Program-made: the position numbers and the translations under genes
Notes under the pieces: model-generated
The model's input: the letters and a program-made list of their open reading frames with translations, nothing else
Told to the model about the DNA's origin: nothing
Database searches by the model: none
Shown here: positions 1 through 5,498 of the stretch, in pieces
Layout of the letters: every line of letters starts with the position of its first letter
Position numbering within the stretch: the stretch's first letter is position 1
DNA from: Prosthecobacter sp.
GTDB lineage: Bacteria > Verrucomicrobiota > Verrucomicrobiia > Verrucomicrobiales > Verrucomicrobiaceae
Assembly (NCBI GenBank): GCA_025869455.1
Contig: JAOZVT010000773.1
Span: 1 to 5,498, forward strand
DNA length: 5,498 nucleotides
Reading direction: 5' to 3'

Positions 1-302
1 TGGTGCTCTGGATGTGGAAGATAGGCTTCAAGCCCAGCTTTGTTAGCAAAACTCACCAGGAAACAATGGGTGAAGCCATCATTCAGGCCTTCCGGGCTGA
101 CATTGGTTCCCCATTCAAAGGCTTCAACGGTGTCGATCTTCTTAGCTAGGGCGATGAATTCATTTTCCAGGTGCTGGACCTGCTCTGGGGTGGCGCTATC
201 TTTGAATTTAAACAAGACAACGTGGCGATAAGTGGGCTCAGCAGCAGGGGCGGTGGTCATGAGAAGAAAGGTGGTGGCCAGGGTGAATAGGAAGAGTTTC
301 AT
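1..302 (-). CDS. Secreted Dabb-domain protein (stress-responsive alpha/beta barrel family), C-terminus cut by window edge
   Basis: Translating the minus strand from the ATG at 302-300 gives 100 open codons to the window edge, with no stop. Residues 1-21 look like a Sec signal peptide: Lys at position 2, a hydrophobic core (LFLFTLATTFLLM), then TAPAAE with likely cleavage after Ala20 or Ala21. The mature part opens with YRHVVLFKFKD and continues with a helix rich in E, Q and K, then VEAFEWGTNVSPEG, then FTHCFLVSF, and reaches YLPHPEH at the edge. This order (HxVLFKFK, FEWGxNxSPE, FTHxFxxxF, YxxHPxH) is the hallmark of the Dabb family, small dimeric ferredoxin-like alpha/beta barrels. Most of the roughly 100-residue domain is visible, so only about 15-30 residues should be missing. 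The biochemical role of exported Dabb proteins is not settled. The gene is divergent from uup. No Shine-Dalgarno site precedes the ATG. The family call is firm; the function is unknown. Confidence 0.88.
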   Translation of the reverse strand, partial: MKLFLFTLATTFLLMTTAPAAEPTYRHVVLFKFKDSATPEQVQHLENEFIALAKKIDTVEAFEWGTNVSPEGLNDGFTHCFLVSFANKAGLEAYLPHPEH

Positions 303-337
303 GGGCTAGGAAGTAAAAAACGCCGTTCAGCCCCTTC

Positions 338-343
338 ATGATA
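338..343 (-). promoter_or_regulatory. Possible -10 element for the Dabb gene
   Basis: Read on the minus strand this is TATCAT, a five-of-six match to the bacterial -10 consensus, lying 35 nt upstream of the Dabb ATG. No convincing -35 hexamer lies 16-18 nt further upstream, so the call rests on one hexamer and its position. The same hexamer occurs upstream of the TPR gene at 4241-4246. I saw no equally good plus-strand promoter for uup in the 303-419 intergenic region. Confidence 0.18.
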
Positions 344-419
344 CAGAAGATATCCGGTGTCGAGCCTGCATTCGTTCTGGCATGAGAACTTTAGCGCAGT
401 ATGTCTGACATCCCCTCTC

Positions 420-2321
420 ATGCCACCACCGACAGCTGCTCTCCTTTCTGCCAATGAATTGGCCCTTTCCTATGGTAATCAACGCCTCTTAGAAGAGGTA
501 ACTTTGGCCGTGGCTGCCGGGGAAAAAGTGGGCTTGGTCGGGCGCAATGGCTGCGGTAAGACGAGTCTGCTAAAAATCCTGGCGGGTGTGGAGAATGCGG
601 ACTCGGGAGAGCTGTCCCGGCGGCGCGGTTTACGCCTGGGGTATCTGCCGCAGGAGTTTGAGTTGGATATGGACCGCACGGTGATGGAAAATATCCAGGC
701 TGGCGCGGCGGATTTGGTCAGCTGGATTACCCGCTATGAAGCTGGAGATGGCAGCGAGGCTGAACTGGCGGAGATGCTGCACCAGATCGAAGCGGCAGAC
801 GGGTGGAATCTGGATGCACGGATTCGGGCCACGGCTACGGCTCTGTCCTCGCCACCACTGGATGCGATTGTGGCGCCACTTTCTGGGGGCGAAAAACGGC
901 GTGTCGCTCTGTGTCGTGCTTTGGTCGCTCAGCCAGATTTGCTGTTGTTGGATGAGCCGACTAACCATTTGGATGCGGACTCCATTCGTTGGTTGGAAGA
1001 TTGTTTGCGGGGTTTTTCAGGTGCGACCATTTTTGTCACGCATGACCGTTACTTCTTGGATGTCATTGCCACGCGCATCATTGAGTTATCCGATGGTCGT
1101 TGTTATTCGCACCCGGGTAACTACACCGCGTTTTTAGAGAGCAAAGCCGCGCGTCAGCAGATCGCGGAACAGTCGGAGCGCCGCCGTCAGCGTTTCCTCC
1201 GGACGGAGCTAGAATGGGTGCGTTCCGGGGTGAAGGCTCGTGGGACCAAACAGCGCAGCCGTTTGGATGCTTTTTATGCGATTGAAGGGCAGGAAGCGCC
1301 GCCTGAAGAACGTGAGATGGATTTGCTGCTGCCGCCTGCTGCGGAGATGGGAGACATTGCAGTGAATCTGGAAGATGTGGCTGGCAAGGTGGATACCGAA
1401 ACGGGGGAACGCTGGTTGTTTAAGAACCTGGATGTCGTCTTCCGCCCAGGACAGTGCACAGGGATCGTGGGCCGCAATGGTGCGGGTAAGACCACGCTGC
1501 TGCGTATTTGCATGGGGCTACGTGATCCCGATGGCGGTAAGGCAACGGTGGGGAAGAAGGTGGTGTTTAACTACATTGACCAAACCCGCATGCAGTTAAC
1601 GGGAGACGGTACGGTCATCGCTGAAGTTGCGGATCAGGATGACGTGGTGTTCTTTGGTCAGCAGAGAATGAGCGCCCGAGCTTACCTCCGCCGATTCCTT
1701 TTTAATGATGACCGCACGAATGAGCGGGTAGATCGTTTGTCAGGTGGGGAGCGTGCCAGACTGATGCTGGCAAAGGTGCTGAAACGCGGTGGCAATGTCA
1801 TTGTGCTGGATGAGCCGACCAATGACCTGGATCTACAAAGCCTGCGCATTTTGGAAGAAGCTCTGAGTAACTTTGAAGGCTCGTCCATTGTGGTGAGCCA
1901 TGATCGTTACTTCCTGGATCGGGTGTGTGACCAGATCATTGCCTTTGAAGAAAGCGGCGTGCATGTGCAGGTGGGTAATTACAGTTACTACCTGGAGAAA
2001 CGCCGTGAACGTGAAGCGCGTGATAAGCTGTGGACGGCCACCGTGAAGGCTGAAAAAGGGTCGGCTAAAAATCAGGCGAAGCCACGCAAACTCAGCTTCA
2101 AAGAAATCCGTGAACTGGAGGAAATGGAAGGTGCCATTTTAATCAGTGAGGAAAAAGTGGCGGAGCTGGATGCCACCTTGAATGACCCTTCCTTTTATGT
2201 CACGCGCTCCACCGAGGCGGAGGGCCTGATGGCTGAACTGGAAAAGGCGAAGTCGAGTGTGGCCAATCTGTATGCACGCTGGGAAGAGCTGGAGGCCATC
2301 AAAGCGGCGAGCGAGGCATGA
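420..2321 (+). CDS. uup: ABC-F family ATPase Uup (translation / branched-DNA associated)
   Basis: This is a soluble protein with two nucleotide-binding domains and no membrane segments, as expected for ABC-F. Counting from ATG 420 (633 residues, close to E. coli Uup at about 635), NBD1 has Walker A GRNGCGKT at 41-48, signature LSGGE at 154-158, Walker B plus D-loop DEPTNHLD at 178-185 and H-switch THDRYF near 208. A charged helical linker with EWVRSGVKARGTKQRSRL spans about 238-290. NBD2 has GRNGAGKT at 351-358, LSGGE at 440-444, DEPTNDLD at 464-471 and SHDRYF near 494. Residues 557-633 (KLSFKEIRELEEMEG to ARWEELEAI) match the Uup-type C-terminal coiled coil, which separates it from EttA. All catalytic residues look intact. 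The reading frame stays open to a GTG at 357, but the extra 21 residues resemble nothing in the family and the ABC fold starts just after ATG 420, so 420 is preferred. Neither start has a strong Shine-Dalgarno site. In E. coli, Uup is linked to ribosome function, precise transposon excision and Holliday-junction binding. Confidence 0.93.
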   Translation: MPPPTAALLSANELALSYGNQRLLEEVTLAVAAGEKVGLVGRNGCGKTSLLKILAGVENADSGELSRRRGLRLGYLPQEFELDMDRTVMENIQAGAADLVSWITRYEAGDGSEAELAEMLHQIEAADGWNLDARIRATATALSSPPLDAIVAPLSGGEKRRVALCRALVAQPDLLLLDEPTNHLDADSIRWLEDCLRGFSGATIFVTHDRYFLDVIATRIIELSDGRCYSHPGNYTAFLESKAARQQIAEQSERRRQRFLRTELEWVRSGVKARGTKQRSRLDAFYAIEGQEAPPEEREMDLLLPPAAEMGDIAVNLEDVAGKVDTETGERWLFKNLDVVFRPGQCTGIVGRNGAGKTTLLRICMGLRDPDGGKATVGKKVVFNYIDQTRMQLTGDGTVIAEVADQDDVVFFGQQRMSARAYLRRFLFNDDRTNERVDRLSGGERARLMLAKVLKRGGNVIVLDEPTNDLDLQSLRILEEALSNFEGSSIVVSHDRYFLDRVCDQIIAFEESGVHVQVGNYSYYLEKRREREARDKLWTATVKAEKGSAKNQAKPRKLSFKEIRELEEMEGAILISEEKVAELDATLNDPSFYVTRSTEAEGLMAELEKAKSSVANLYARWEELEAIKAASEA

Positions 2322-2334
2322 TTGGAAGCCATTA

Positions 2335-2362
2335 GAGACGCAGGCTTTTTTGCAGATGTCTC
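2335..2362. repeat. Imperfect inverted repeat in the convergent uup / TPR gap
   Basis: GAGAC at 2335-2339 pairs with GTCTC at 2358-2362. Inside it, GCA at 2340-2342 can pair with TGC at 2351-2353, leaving a T-rich loop and a 4-nt bulge on one side. It sits in the 57-bp gap between the two convergent stop codons, where a bidirectional terminator would be expected. The stem is short, and no run of U follows it on either strand, so it is not a textbook intrinsic terminator. It may be a weak terminator or chance. Confidence 0.25.
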
Positions 2363-2378
2363 CTCGCTAAATCCGGGC

Positions 2379-4205
2379 TTAACGCAGAGCTTTGGTTAGG
2401 CTAGCGCGCTCCTCAGGAAGCATGGTGGACTTGGCTTCGATGGTTTGGATCACTTCACGGGCGGCGGTGGCGGCATTGGTGGCGGTGCTATCTCGTGCGA
2501 TAGCGGCGAACACGGCTTTTTTACCAGAGGAAAGTTGACGCAAATCCATGTTTTGTAACAGAGGCGTAGCAGCTTGGTAATCCATGAGCCTCCAATAGCC
2601 CAAAGCGGTGAGGAATTTGCGCTGAAAGTCCTCGGGTCTTTGCTCAAGGAGTTCCTGGGACTTGGCGAGGGTTTGTTCAATCTGGCGTCCGGTGAGCAAG
2701 TTGACATAGAGGAACCGCTCCACATAGACCGGGTCATCTGGCCAGCGGCGGACGGCTTCCGTAGCGGCTTCCAGCAGACCTTCCGTGTTGCCATTGGCTT
2801 CCGTCGCACGCAGGAGTCCCTGATAGCCGGGCCGCTCCGTGCGTGGGTTCAAGGCGGCGCTTTTGTAAGCGGCTTCAGCGATGTCGGCTTGGCCGCGTGC
2901 TTCAGCGTATTCGCCGATCTTCATGCAGAGTTCGCCGCGATTTTCGATGTCGGCTGCATTTTTAGCGATAATGAGAGCGCTGCGTACTTCCTCTGGCGGT
3001 TTGTTCATGACAAAGGCTAGGTGGGCACGGTAGAAGGCGCTGACACTTTGATTCAGAATGGACTCCACTTTGGGGTCTTTGACGAGACGTTCCAGATCGT
3101 CAAAACGCTTTAGCATGGTGAGGGATGTGAGGTAGTTTTCCAGAAGCGGCTGATAGCCCTTGGCTTCCTCCTCTGAGACTAAGGCGAGGACTTGCAGGAA
3201 CTGTTGCTGCTCCACCAACCAGCGAACCATGGGAAGAAGATCCTCTCGTTTTTTTCCACGTGCGTTGTCGATGGCTTCTTGGATGATCGAGACACGCTGG
3301 GCGGGGTTAAGCCGGAGTTGGCGATTCAGGGCGGAGACAAAATGCCAACCTGTGGCTTTGGGATGAAAGCGCAGCCTTTGAATGAGTCGGTTGGCTTCAT
3401 CTGCGGGCAGACTTTCGATGCTGTCAATAAACTCGACAGCCTTTAGACCGAGAGTGTCATCCCGTTCAGCGACTTTCCAGGCGCGGCGCAGACCCTCGGC
3501 CATTTCAATGGAGTCTCCTGAGTCGGTTTGAATTTTGGCGAGGCGTAGGCTGTGTTCATCGTCCTCAGGATGTTTTTCAGCGTAATTTTTGAGGGTTTTG
3601 AGCAGGATGGAGTTTTTCTGGCTGTTGCCCCAGACATCTTCCGCCAATTTCATGGAAATAGGGTTCGTGGGATCATCACTGAGGACTTCTTCCATGAGGG
3701 TGGCTGCTTCTTTGCCACGGTTCAGGTTCAAAAAGGCTTTGACCCGTGTTTGTTTGTCTTTGAGTTCGGTGGCTCCTTGAGTCTCCAGTTTATCCAGGAA
3801 AAAGAGAGCCTCGGGCCGCTTCATGGCGGTAAGGAATTCCGTGTTTAAGCGCAGGGCGCTGATGTTTTCCGGGGCTATTTTGTAGGCCTCCTGAGCTTTG
3901 AAAATAGCGTTAGCGATCTGGCCATCTTCGGCTAGCTGCCGAGATTCGACGACCATTTTTTCTGCACGCCAGTCCTGGTAGGTATCCTGGATGGGTTTGG
4001 CGTAATAAAAAGCGGCAGCCATCAAGCCCAGGCAGCAGGTCGCAATGCTGATCCTGGCGGCCCAACGTGCGGTTTTGGACTGGCGATCTTTGTGGGCCTG
4101 AGTCGGGGGCACGAGCCAGTGCCACACCGTGATGAAGGGGCGGAAAAGGATGAAAGGTTTCGGCTGCCCGATCTGATTCGGATCAATCGTCTGGTTGGTA
4201 AGCAC
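2379..4205 (-). CDS. Membrane-anchored TPR-like protein of unknown function
   Basis: I do not recognise a named gene. The 608-residue product starts at a GTG (4205-4203) and ends at TAA (2381-2379). Residues 1-48 are an N-terminal arm with an aromatic hydrophobic stretch at 17-34 (PFILFRPFITVWHWLVPP), then a basic stretch (HKDRQSKTARWAAR, 38-51). A clear transmembrane helix follows at about 49-69. The rest, about 70-608, is almost entirely alpha-helical with TPR-like helix pairs, for example 86-140 (LAEDGQIANAIFKAQEAYKIAP), 162-180, and 425-530 with AEARGQADIAEAAYKSAALNP, ATEAVRRWPDDP and AKSQELLEQRPED. The basic stretch before the helix suggests a cytoplasmic N-terminus and a periplasmic repeat domain. 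TPR proteins usually act as protein-protein scaffolds; no catalytic motif is visible. The GTG is the only usable start: no ATG, GTG or TTG lies in frame between it and an upstream stop at 4266-4268, and the next methionine is inside the transmembrane helix. The gene lies 66 bp downstream of uvrA on the same strand and could be co-transcribed with it. Confidence 0.85.
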   Translation of the reverse strand: MLTNQTIDPNQIGQPKPFILFRPFITVWHWLVPPTQAHKDRQSKTARWAARISIATCCLGLMAAAFYYAKPIQDTYQDWRAEKMVVESRQLAEDGQIANAIFKAQEAYKIAPENISALRLNTEFLTAMKRPEALFFLDKLETQGATELKDKQTRVKAFLNLNRGKEAATLMEEVLSDDPTNPISMKLAEDVWGNSQKNSILLKTLKNYAEKHPEDDEHSLRLAKIQTDSGDSIEMAEGLRRAWKVAERDDTLGLKAVEFIDSIESLPADEANRLIQRLRFHPKATGWHFVSALNRQLRLNPAQRVSIIQEAIDNARGKKREDLLPMVRWLVEQQQFLQVLALVSEEEAKGYQPLLENYLTSLTMLKRFDDLERLVKDPKVESILNQSVSAFYRAHLAFVMNKPPEEVRSALIIAKNAADIENRGELCMKIGEYAEARGQADIAEAAYKSAALNPRTERPGYQGLLRATEANGNTEGLLEAATEAVRRWPDDPVYVERFLYVNLLTGRQIEQTLAKSQELLEQRPEDFQRKFLTALGYWRLMDYQAATPLLQNMDLRQLSSGKKAVFAAIARDSTATNAATAAREVIQTIEAKSTMLPEERASLTKALR

Positions 4206-4240
4206 TTCGGGGAAAAGGGGGCGGTTGGGGGAGGAGTGGT
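4206..4240 (-). promoter_or_regulatory. C-rich leader of the TPR gene with no Shine-Dalgarno site
   Basis: On the minus strand the bases just before the GTG start are almost purine-free: runs CTCCTCCCCC, CCGCCCCC and TTTTCCCC precede GAA and then GTG. There is no AGGAGG-like sequence; the stretch even resembles the anti-Shine-Dalgarno sequence itself, so it cannot pair with 16S rRNA in the usual way. Such a leader is likely unstructured and would depend on another route of initiation, for example through ribosomal protein S1 or an open start region. The composition is seen directly; the role is inferred. Confidence 0.35.
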
Positions 4241-4269
4241 ATGATAACGAAACTGCCCAGGCTCGTCAC
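4241..4269 (-). promoter_or_regulatory. Candidate sigma-70-type promoter for the TPR gene
   Basis: On the minus strand GTGACG (plus 4264-4269, four of six matches to TTGACA) is followed by exactly 17 nt and then TATCAT (plus 4241-4246, five of six matches to TATAAT). Transcription would start near 4234, giving a leader of about 29 nt before the GTG at 4205. The -35 box overlaps the sequence just past the uvrA stop codon. Spacing and hexamers are good for a housekeeping promoter, but chance matches are common, and read-through from uvrA is the alternative. Confidence 0.33.
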
Positions 4270-4288
4270 GGCTAAATTTCTGCTTTGA
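4241..4288 (+). CDS. Possible 15-residue micro-ORF with strong ribosome binding site, antisense to the uvrA 3' end
   Basis: ATG at 4241 opens MITKLPRLVTAKFLL and stops at TGA 4286-4288. GGAGGAG at 4230-4236 lies 4-6 nt upstream of the ATG, the best-placed Shine-Dalgarno-like sequence I noticed in the window. The peptide would be short, basic (two Lys, one Arg) and hydrophobic, a make-up seen in some small membrane peptides. It lies in the uvrA-TPR gap and overlaps the last uvrA codons on the other strand. I see no plus-strand promoter for it, and so short an ORF can easily arise by chance beside a G-rich tract. Treat it as a hypothesis. Confidence 0.15.
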   Translation: MITKLPRLVTAKFLL

Positions 4289-5498
4289 GAAATCGACCCG
4301 TGGCACTGGTGGAAAGGGTGGCTACTTCTTCCGGCGTGCCGGTGGCGACGATGGCACCGCCTTCATTGCCGCCGCCGGGTCCCAGGTCCACCACCCAGTC
4401 CGCGCAGCGGATGACATCCAGGTGATGTTCGATCACGATCACCGTATTTCCCGCGTCCCGCAGGCGGAAGAGTACCTGGAGCAGGGTCTGGATATCCGCA
4501 AAATGCAGGCCCGTGGTGGGTTCATCCAAAACGTAAAGGGTATTCCCCGTGGCACGGCGGGCCAGTTCGGCGGAGAGTTTGATGCGCTGGGCCTCGCCAC
4601 CAGAGAGCGTATTGCCAGCCTGCCCTAGACGGACGTAGCCCAGTCCACACTCCTCCAGCGTGCGCAGTTTTTCGGCGATGGCGCTGGCTTTGCCAAAAAA
4701 GCGGGAGGCTTCGCTGACGGTCATTTCTAGGACTTCGGAGATATTGCGCCCTTTGAAGGTGATCTCCAGAGTTTCGGCATTGTAGCGTTTTCCGTGGCAC
4801 TGGTCGCAGGTCACATAGACATCCGCTAGGAAGTGCATGTCGATTTTGATCTGCCCATCTCCCTGGCATTTTTCACAGCGGCCTCCGGCGACGTTGAAGC
4901 TGAAGCGGCCAGGTTCATATCCCCGGACACGTGCTAGAGGCAGATTAGAATAAAGCTCGCGGATGGGGCCAAAGGCGGCGGTGTAAGTGGCGGGATTGCT
5001 GCGCGGACTGCGACCGATGGGGGACTGGTCAATCACGACGACTTTATCAAAGGCCTCCATGCCGGAAATACGCTGGTGTTTTCCTGGTTCGTCCTTGGCT
5101 TTGTAGAAATGACGCTGGAGCGCCCGCATGAGGATGCGGTTAATCAGGGTGGATTTACCACTGCCGGACGGGCCTGTCACGGCGGTGAGGCAGCCGATGG
5201 GAAAGGAAGCCGTGACATGCTTTAAGTTATGCTCCGTGGCATCATGAATGGTTAGCCAGGTGGGCAGGGTGTGCTCACTGCTCAGTTCGAAGGACTCTGC
5301 TTTAGAGATCTTTTTACCCGATGATGCTCTGACTTCGCTGGCTGCTGGGGCTTTCCCTTGAGGGGCGACCCGACCCGAAGGTGGGGTGATGCGCAGGGAG
5401 TGACTCAGGTAAGCTCCGGTCAGGCTTTCCTTGCGTGCCATGACCTCCGCTGGCGTGCCTTGGGCGGTGAGTTGACCTCCGTGTGCGCCTGCAGCAGG
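4272..5498 (-). CDS. uvrA: UvrA, excinuclease ABC subunit A (C-terminal 408 residues; N-terminus off the right edge)
   Basis: UvrA is the ATP-dependent damage-recognition subunit of nucleotide excision repair; it dimerises, binds distorted DNA and loads UvrB. The frame stays open to the right edge, so the Met at 5441 is internal. The first visible residues (GAHGGQLTAQGTPAEV, SLTGAYL) match the end of the first ATPase domain. In the visible fragment, Walker A of the second domain, GPSGSGKST, is at 109-117. IDQSPIGRSPRSNPATYT follows, then the zinc module C-x2-C-x19-C-x2-C with cysteines at 208, 211, 231 and 234 (RCEKCQGDG, CDQCHGKRYN). Signature LSGGEAQR starts at 298, Walker B LYVLDEPTTGLH has its Asp-Glu at 325-326, and the H-switch IEHHLDVI is near 358. 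The gene ends at TAG (4274-4272) after TGRFLKAEI, the usual family ending. About 43% of a typical 940-residue UvrA is present. Oddities are a linker of about 49 residues before the second ATPase domain and Pro in place of the usual Val in its Walker A. A double-length UvrA cannot be excluded. Confidence 0.96.
   Translation of the reverse strand, partial: PAAGAHGGQLTAQGTPAEVMARKESLTGAYLSHSLRITPPSGRVAPQGKAPAASEVRASSGKKISKAESFELSSEHTLPTWLTIHDATEHNLKHVTASFPIGCLTAVTGPSGSGKSTLINRILMRALQRHFYKAKDEPGKHQRISGMEAFDKVVVIDQSPIGRSPRSNPATYTAAFGPIRELYSNLPLARVRGYEPGRFSFNVAGGRCEKCQGDGQIKIDMHFLADVYVTCDQCHGKRYNAETLEITFKGRNISEVLEMTVSEASRFFGKASAIAEKLRTLEECGLGYVRLGQAGNTLSGGEAQRIKLSAELARRATGNTLYVLDEPTTGLHFADIQTLLQVLFRLRDAGNTVIVIEHHLDVIRCADWVVDLGPGGGNEGGAIVATGTPEEVATLSTSATGRFLKAEI

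Noticed and set aside
40..231. A 63-codon plus-strand ORF opposite the Dabb gene
   Set aside because: The minus strand encodes a convincing Dabb domain over the same bases; the plus-strand product looks like nothing known.
736..1137. A 133-codon plus-strand ORF inside uup
   Set aside because: It overlaps NBD1 of uup in another frame; the real frame carries intact ABC motifs throughout.
2574..3020. A 148-codon plus-strand ORF opposite the TPR gene
   Set aside because: It is a shadow of the real minus-strand gene: it lies wholly inside it, has no recognisable domain, and the opposite frame shows clear TPR-like helices.
420..4205. A uup-TPR-uvrA functional operon or defence island
   Set aside because: uup is convergent to the other two, no nuclease, toxin or mobile-element gene is present, and uup and uvrA are housekeeping genes. 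Adjacency alone does not support a system.
4022..4306. A 94-codon minus-strand ORF bridging uvrA and the TPR gene
   Set aside because: It runs out of frame through the uvrA end and the TPR N-terminus; the Pro/Arg/Ser-rich product is typical of a shadow of GC-rich coding DNA.
4522..4869. A 115-codon minus-strand ORF inside uvrA
   Set aside because: It is an alternative frame under the conserved zinc module and signature region of UvrA, so not a separate gene.
4272..5441. Reading the UvrA fragment as a complete short UvrA-like protein starting at Met 5441
   Set aside because: The frame continues without a stop to the window edge, and the 19 codons upstream (GAHGGQLTAQGTPAEV) match the UvrA first ATPase domain, so the Met is internal.

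Overview
This window looks like ordinary chromosomal DNA from a bacterium of moderate GC content. The style of the genes suggests a Verrucomicrobiota-like organism (Prosthecobacter or Verrucomicrobium type): an exported Dabb-domain protein, a large membrane-anchored TPR protein, a long UvrA linker, and few Shine-Dalgarno sites. That placement is inference only. The window holds no 16S fragment, tRNA, mobile element or CRISPR array.

Layout: (1) positions 1-302, minus strand, are the N-terminal 100 residues of a secreted Dabb (stress-responsive alpha/beta barrel) protein that runs off the left edge. (2) A divergent intergenic region of about 117 bp leads into uup on the plus strand (420-2321), a complete two-domain ABC-F ATPase with the Uup-type C-terminal coiled coil. 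(3) A 57-bp convergent gap with a weak inverted repeat separates uup from (4) a minus-strand gene (2379-4205) for a 608-residue inner-membrane-anchored TPR-like protein of unknown function. (5) A 66-bp gap carries a plausible promoter and an unusual C-rich leader. (6) The C-terminal 408 residues of UvrA, minus strand, run off the right edge (4272-5498).

Functional picture: UvrA is the damage-recognition ATPase of nucleotide excision repair. Uup is an ABC-F protein linked both to ribosome function and to branched-DNA or transposon-excision phenotypes. They lie on opposite strands with the TPR gene between them, so they are not one operon. The TPR gene lies directly downstream of uvrA on the same strand and could be read through from it or start at its own promoter. 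Nothing ties the Dabb protein to the others beyond adjacency.

I see no convincing new multi-gene system. The observations most worth checking are in the uvrA-TPR gap. The inferred TPR mRNA leader is extremely C-rich, lacks a Shine-Dalgarno site and precedes a GTG start. The opposite strand of the same stretch has the best Shine-Dalgarno-like sequence I noticed, placed correctly for a 15-codon micro-ORF. The membrane topology of the unrecognised TPR protein is also of interest.
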